This document shows, in pieces, positions 63,434 to 64,000 of a stretch of 64,000 nucleotides of DNA. The notes under the pieces were generated by a model. That model worked only from the letters and a program-made list of their open reading frames with translations, was not told the DNA's origin and did no database searches. The number at the start of each line of letters is the position of its first letter. The stretch's first letter is position 1. Source of the DNA: Caulobacter sp. X (GTDB taxonomy: Bacteria; Pseudomonadota; Alphaproteobacteria; Caulobacterales; Caulobacteraceae); the NCBI RefSeq assembly GCF_002742635.1, contig NZ_PEGF01000002.1, forward strand, positions 620,001-684,000, read 5' to 3'. A program made the translations under genes and the position numbers.

Positions 63434-64000
63434 TTGACCCTGCCCGCCGATATCGCCGAGCGCCTGGCGCGCCTTGCTCTTCCGAGCCAGGCGGTTATCG
63501 ACGGCGCGCACGCCGACGCGATGTCGGGTCAGACCTTCGACAATGTCTCGCCGCGCGACGGCAAGCTGCTGAACACCGTCGCCGCCTGCCAGAAGGAGGA
63601 CGTGGCCCTGGCGGTCTTCGCCGCCCGCACGGCCTTCGAGGACGGCCGCTGGCGCGACCAGGGGCCGCGCGCCAAGAAGGCGACGCTGTTCCGCCTGGCC
63701 GAGCTGATGGAGCGCGACGCCGACGAGCTGGCCCTGCTGGAGAGCCTCGACGTCGGCAAGCCGATCAGCGACGCGCGCAATGTCGACATCCCGCTCGCGA
63801 TCAACACCTGCCGCTGGTACGCCGAGGCGCTGGACAAGGTCTATGGCGAGGTCGGAGCTTCTCCCGTGGATCGCCTGAGCTACGCGGTCCACGAGCCGCT
63901 GGGCGTGATCGGGGCGATCGTGCCGTGGAACTTCCCGCTGCACATGGCGATGTGGAAGGTCGCCCCGGCGCTCGCCATGGGCAATTCGGTGGTGCTGAAA
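63434..64000 (+). CDS. Aldehyde dehydrogenase, PuuC-like (gene continues past the window)
   Basis: The first 189 residues of an NAD(P)-dependent aldehyde dehydrogenase; no stop is reached. Visible parts are IDGAHADAMSGQTFDNVSPR, AARTAFEDGRWRDQGPRAKK, ESLDVGKPISDARNVDIPLA, and the Rossmann entry GVIGAIVPWNFPLHMAMWKV ending NSVVLK. These wordings match PuuC/KauB-type gamma-glutamyl-gamma-aminobutyraldehyde dehydrogenases of polyamine breakdown. The catalytic Cys and Glu lie beyond the window. The start is TTG, with AGGGA nine bases upstream. It is 64 bases after the GntR gene. Confidence 0.9.
   Translation, partial: MTLPADIAERLARLALPSQAVIDGAHADAMSGQTFDNVSPRDGKLLNTVAACQKEDVALAVFAARTAFEDGRWRDQGPRAKKATLFRLAELMERDADELALLESLDVGKPISDARNVDIPLAINTCRWYAEALDKVYGEVGASPVDRLSYAVHEPLGVIGAIVPWNFPLHMAMWKVAPALAMGNSVVLK

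Overview
The window is a chromosomal segment of a high-GC alphaproteobacterium, most likely a Caulobacter close to strain K31. The clearest pointer is the gene at 39496-40884. It encodes a bacterial family GH47 alpha-mannosidase, and its Glu121, Asp249 and Glu365 fall on the catalytic numbering I recall for the Caulobacter K31 enzyme CkGH47. The rest fits: TonB-dependent receptor, several hybrid and HWE-type histidine kinases, PilZ and EAL proteins, a PraR/PhrR-like repressor, and many palindromic repeats between genes. I see no prophage, transposase, CRISPR array or rRNA. One tRNA is present.

Layout. 1-2090: end of fusA, then tuf with a strong terminator. 2113-6011: large-subunit catalase, a histidine kinase and a GNAT enzyme. 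6008-11690: tightly coupled RND efflux operon (outer-membrane factor, adaptor, pump, GNAT). 11937-16079: nitrobindin-like protein, an unknown protein, a tandem TetR regulator and a glyoxalase-fold protein. 16248-19514: hybrid kinase and a serine hydrolase. 20042-24917: FadB-like beta-oxidation enzyme, acyl-CoA synthetase and an aminotransferase-like protein without the PLP lysine. 25057-28514: adenine deaminase, pirin and an MFS carrier. 28718-32801: Lrp/AsnC regulator divergent from indolepyruvate ferredoxin oxidoreductase. 32965-37126: DUF418 membrane protein, a ParDE-like pair joined to an FAD oxidoreductase, and a glycosyltransferase. 37171-37834: tRNA-Met next to a BrnTA module. 37947-40884: coiled-coil protein, glycerophosphodiesterase and GH47. 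41060-47246: HWE kinase, Lrp/AsnC regulator divergent from methionine gamma-lyase, PilZ protein, PraR-like repressor and a CBS-kinase-receiver protein. 47418-54740: TonB receptor, queC-queE-queD, response regulator and chorismate synthase. 54911-58710: pectate lyase, BlaR/BlaI pair and a small membrane protein. 58775-64000: MarR-GNAT fusion, EAL protein, AT-rich membrane protein, and an omega-aminotransferase / GntR / PuuC-like dehydrogenase cluster that continues past the window.

Functional threads. Amino-acid and amine catabolism recurs as local regulator-enzyme pairs: Lrp with indolepyruvate oxidoreductase, Lrp with methionine gamma-lyase, and GntR with aminotransferase plus aldehyde dehydrogenase. 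In the GntR case two matching palindromes sit before both transcription units. Polymer scavenging is represented by GH47, pectate lyase and the TonB receptor. Many genes overlap by 1-4 bases, which supports the operon calls.

Most unusual items: the GH47 enzyme; a possible structured minus-strand RNA ending in an intrinsic-type terminator at 19648-19673; a nested palindromic element with perfect 33-base arms at 28556-28690; QueD with Tyr in place of its catalytic Cys; the lysine-less aminotransferase-fold protein; and the nested palindrome before the MarR-GNAT gene. I did not find a clear, wholly new multi-gene system.
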